From CAYYBZ01 sp964470285 [NCBI: uncultured Oligoflexia bacterium] (GTDB lineage: Bacteria; Bdellovibrionota_G; CAYYBZ01), in contig CAYYBZ010000030.1 of assembly GCA_964470285.1 (NCBI GenBank), positions 3,413-12,012 on the forward strand: a DNA stretch of 8,600 nt, read 5' to 3'. Made by a program: the position numbers and the translations under genes. Below the pieces are notes generated by a model. It had not been told where the DNA came from and did no database searches. It worked only from the letters and a program-made list of their open reading frames with translations. This document shows positions 5,841-8,600 of the stretch, one piece after another; the stretch's first letter is position 1; each line of letters starts with the position of its first letter.

Positions 5841-6998
5841 GTGCACACAATCATACATGTAGATATGGATACGTTTTTCGTATCCGTAGAGAGGCTTCAC
5901 AATCCTTCCTTAATCGGAAAGCCCGTCGTTGTCGGCGGTGATCCGCATAAAAGAGGCGTAGTTTCGGCTGCTTCCTATGAGGTAAGAAAATACGGAGTCC
6001 ATTCCGGTATGCCTTTATCCGAGGCTAAAAGAAGATGTCCCCATGCGGTCTTTGTTAAGGCAGGCAGCTCTAACTACTCAAGTTATTCAAGGAAGGTAAT
6101 GGCAATTTTAAAATGCTATTCACCGAGGGTTGAGGTTGTCTCCATTGACGAGGCCTATCTTGACTTTACAGGGTGTGAAAGACTTTTAGGCCCTGTTTTG
6201 AAGGCCGCTTCCGTCATAAAAAATGAAATCTTTGAAAAGCTTCAACTTCCCGCATCTTTGGGTATAGGTTCTAACAAACTCATTGCAAAAATATCTTCCG
6301 CAAATTATGCAAAGCCCAACGGAATCTTTTTTGTGCCCCAAGGTTCGGAGAAGGATTTTTTAAAGGCCCTTCCCATAGGAAAGCTTCCCGGCGTCGGTGA
6401 AAAAACACTTGGCAGACTTAAAGGCTTAGGCGTTTTTACCATAGGCGACCTCGCGCAGTTCGAAAAAGATTTAATAGTTGAGATTTTTGGAAAATACGGA
6501 AGCTACCTTCATTCAAGTGCAAACGGAATTCATGAAGGCGATGTTGTTGTTGAATATGAGGCCAAATCTACGGGAAGAGAAAGAACCTTTCAGTCAGACT
6601 CTCTGGATATTGGCTTTTTAAGCGGTGAGCTTTTCAAGCTGGCTGAAAAGGTCGGAAAAGACCTAAGAAAAGATAAAACCTTAGCAAAAACTATAACCCT
6701 TAAGTTGCGCTATTCCGATTTCAAAACTGTAACAAGAAGCCAGACACTTCCTGAGCCGACCGACAGGGATCATATCATCTATCACATAGCCAGAACCCAC
6801 ATGCTTAAGCTTCTTAAAAGGCGTGTAAGGGTAAGGCTTTTAGGGGTTCAGGCATCAAAACTGGTAAACAAAAATTATCAGCTAAGCCTTTTAAACGGGG
6901 GCAAAAGCGAAAAATATAAAGCCTATTACGAAGCGGTTGACGGTATCAGAAAAAAGTACGGCTTTAAATCGGTGTTTAAAGATCTAGGTGAAGAGTAG
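5841..6998 (+). CDS. dinB: DNA polymerase IV (Y-family translesion polymerase DinB)
   Basis: This 385-residue protein, from the GTG start, is a complete Y-family polymerase that copies past damaged bases at low fidelity. The palm acids are Asp8 (HVDMD), Asp103 and Glu104 (SIDEAYLD), numbered as in E. coli Pol IV. Phe12-Phe13 hold the steric-gate position. RGVVSAASYEVRKYG (38-52) is the fingers motif, LPGVGEKT (182-189) a helix-hairpin-helix, and residues from about 240 form the little-finger domain. QLSLL at 347-351 is a beta-clamp-binding motif. These residues exclude ImuB, the catalytically dead Y-family protein that normally accompanies DnaE2. It sits between lexA and dnaE2, only 2 bp from the latter, so joint SOS expression and cooperation with DnaE2 are likely. 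Two inverted repeats upstream may modulate its expression relative to lexA. Nothing is truncated. Confidence 0.97.
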   Translation: MHTIIHVDMDTFFVSVERLHNPSLIGKPVVVGGDPHKRGVVSAASYEVRKYGVHSGMPLSEAKRRCPHAVFVKAGSSNYSSYSRKVMAILKCYSPRVEVVSIDEAYLDFTGCERLLGPVLKAASVIKNEIFEKLQLPASLGIGSNKLIAKISSANYAKPNGIFFVPQGSEKDFLKALPIGKLPGVGEKTLGRLKGLGVFTIGDLAQFEKDLIVEIFGKYGSYLHSSANGIHEGDVVVEYEAKSTGRERTFQSDSLDIGFLSGELFKLAEKVGKDLRKDKTLAKTITLKLRYSDFKTVTRSQTLPEPTDRDHIIYHIARTHMLKLLKRRVRVRLLGVQASKLVNKNYQLSLLNGGKSEKYKAYYEAVDGIRKKYGFKSVFKDLGEE

Positions 6999-7000
6999 TT

Positions 7001-8600
7001 ATGTTTACCCAATTACAATGTCATAGCAATTACTCTTTTTTAAGGGGAGCAGACAGAGTAGAGACCATGCTTGACAGGGCAAAGTCTCTGGGCATGAGTG
7101 CGCTTGCTCTAACCGATACCGACGGTCTTTACGGAGCCGTTCCCTTTTATAAAGCAGCCAAGAAAAGAGGCATCAAACCTATAATCGGTGCGGAAATAAC
7201 GGATAAAGAATCAAGGGTTGTTTTGCTTGCGCAAAATTTAAAAGGCTATTCAAATATATGCAAAATAATTTCGGATAAAAAGCTAACCCGTGATTTTGAT
7301 CTTGCTCACGGCATTTTGAGGGACAGGGAGGGGGTTTTTGTATTAAGCTCAAGCGTAAAACTGCTTAAATATATTCTTGAAAACAGCTCAAGAGAAAACA
7401 TTTTTATAAAGCTTAACAGGTATTCCAAGAAGCGTTCGAGGTTGCAGGAAAATTTGTTTGAACTCTCAAAAAAAACAGGGTTGCCTTTAGCGGCAACCAA
7501 CAACGTTCATTTTGCCAATTCTAAAGGGTTTTACATTCACAGGGTCTTATCTGCGATAAGACAGCTTTGCACCGTTAAAACCCTTAAGAATAGAGACGTC
7601 GTTCATTCGCAGTGTTATCTTAAGTCCGAAAGCGAAATGCAGGCTCTTTTTAGTGATGTGCCGGAAGCTTTAAAAAACACGCAGCTTATTTCAGAGAAAT
7701 GTGTTTTTGAATTTGAACTTAAAAAAACCAAATATCCAAGATTCGAAACTCCCGGTAATATAGGTTCTTATGGTTATCTTAAAAAACTGTGTATTGAAGG
7801 ATCGCTCAAAAGATACGGGTATTGCGAAGGCAGGGTAAGTGAAAGGCTTGATTATGAGCTCTCGGTTATACGGGATTTGAATCTGTGCGCATATTTTCTG
7901 ATAGTCTGGGACATAAACGAATTTGCAAGAAAAGAGGGGATACCCTCTTTTGGAAGAGGTTCAGCTGCCGACAGCCTTGTGTGCTATCTGCTTTTTATTA
8001 CAAATGTCGATCCGATTAAGCACGATCTTTTTTTTGAAAGATTTTTAAACCGTGAAAGAGAGGATAATCCGGACATTGATCTGGATTTCTGCTGGAGGCG
8101 GCGCGATAAAGTTCTGGATTACGTCTACAAAAAGTACGGCGATGAAAGGGTGGCCATGATTTCCACTCATGTTACCTTCGCTGGAAGATCGGTCCTTAGA
8201 GAAATAACAAAGGCTCTGGGAATTCCCATAGACGAAGTCGCAGGATATATAGAAAAACTGCCTCATTTCGTGGGAGTAGAAGGCATAGAAAAGGCCATGG
8301 AAAGAATTCCTGAATGCAGAAACATTCCTATTGATCGCGAACCTTTAAAGACGATTTATGAAATAGGAAAACACATAGATGGTTTCCCGAGACATCTTTC
8401 AATTCATCCGGGAGGAATTGTTGTTTCACCATCCGCAATAACCGACTTTATTCCGCTAGAAAAAGCGGCTAAGGGGCTGGTTGTTACGCAATTCGACATG
8501 TATCCGGTTGAGGATATGGGGCTTTTGAAAATTGATCTTTTAGGGCAACGCTCTTTGTCTGTCATTGACGATACCTGCAAAAACTTAAAGGAAAAAAGAG
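7001..8600 (+). CDS. dnaE2: DnaE2-type error-prone DNA polymerase III alpha subunit, 3' end outside window
   Basis: The frame stays open from ATG 7001 to the right edge (533 codons), so roughly the C-terminal half is missing. Residues 1 to about 240 are the PHP domain, beginning with the CHSNYSFLRGA motif usual in DnaE2/ImuC. The first PHP metal-ligand motif reads Gln-Cys-His (6-8) instead of His-x-His, suggesting this PHP site does not bind metal normally. The C-family palm follows: GRGSAADS (318-325), catalytic Asp358 and Asp360 in PDIDLDF, and the third acid Asp512 in LLKIDLLGQRSL. The polymerase site is therefore intact as far as visible. The ATG is 2 bp after the dinB stop, with AGGTGAAG inside the dinB end as ribosome binding site, so translation is probably coupled. 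It is the presumed mutagenic partner of the SOS cassette. C-family membership is certain; DnaE2 rather than a main DnaE rests on the N-terminal motif and context. Confidence 0.9.
   Translation, partial: MFTQLQCHSNYSFLRGADRVETMLDRAKSLGMSALALTDTDGLYGAVPFYKAAKKRGIKPIIGAEITDKESRVVLLAQNLKGYSNICKIISDKKLTRDFDLAHGILRDREGVFVLSSSVKLLKYILENSSRENIFIKLNRYSKKRSRLQENLFELSKKTGLPLAATNNVHFANSKGFYIHRVLSAIRQLCTVKTLKNRDVVHSQCYLKSESEMQALFSDVPEALKNTQLISEKCVFEFELKKTKYPRFETPGNIGSYGYLKKLCIEGSLKRYGYCEGRVSERLDYELSVIRDLNLCAYFLIVWDINEFARKEGIPSFGRGSAADSLVCYLLFITNVDPIKHDLFFERFLNREREDNPDIDLDFCWRRRDKVLDYVYKKYGDERVAMISTHVTFAGRSVLREITKALGIPIDEVAGYIEKLPHFVGVEGIEKAMERIPECRNIPIDREPLKTIYEIGKHIDGFPRHLSIHPGGIVVSPSAITDFIPLEKAAKGLVVTQFDMYPVEDMGLLKIDLLGQRSLSVIDDTCKNLKEKR

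Overview
The window comes from a bacterium of moderate GC content (roughly 40% by eye). It carries six recognisable or well-supported genes plus one partial gene at the left edge, and no rRNA, tRNA, insertion sequence, integrase or CRISPR. Four of the products have Sec-type signal peptides, which suits a diderm (Gram-negative-type) cell. I cannot place the phylum from sequence alone. The lexA-dinB-dnaE2 layout fits lineages outside the well-studied gammaproteobacteria and Firmicutes, such as deltaproteobacteria-like, spirochaete-like or deferribacterial groups, but this is a guess.

Left half (1-5022): four genes for exported proteins. A leftward gene (1-1290, cut by the window edge) encodes a secreted protein with a striking tyrosine/histidine/tryptophan-rich centre and a basic, low-complexity tail. 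A 248-bp divergent spacer holding a strong inverted repeat separates it from a rightward gene for a plant-type (Ntn-hydrolase) asparaginase/isoaspartyl peptidase with a signal peptide. This gene converges, with only 4 bp between stop codons, on a leftward gene for an exported protein I do not recognise. Across another divergent spacer lies a rightward gene for a secreted six-repeat PD40/TolB-like beta-propeller.

Right half (5023-8600): an SOS mutagenesis cassette on the plus strand, lexA - dinB - dnaE2 (dnaE2 runs off the right edge). A good sigma70-type promoter, with a possible LexA operator inside its spacer, precedes lexA. LexA has the autocleavage site and the Ser/Lys dyad. DinB has all its catalytic acids and a C-terminal clamp-binding motif, so it looks like an active Pol IV rather than the inactive ImuB usually found beside DnaE2, and no imuA is present. 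dinB and dnaE2 are 2 bp apart and probably translationally coupled. The 103-bp gap between lexA and dinB contains two perfect inverted repeats in tandem, the first including the lexA stop codon. This is the most unusual non-coding structure in the window and could set the ratio of repressor to polymerases.

Likely working model (inference): LexA represses its own promoter. After DNA damage it self-cleaves, and a Pol IV plus an error-prone C-family polymerase are made together for translesion synthesis. The exported genes to the left show no sequence link to this cassette.
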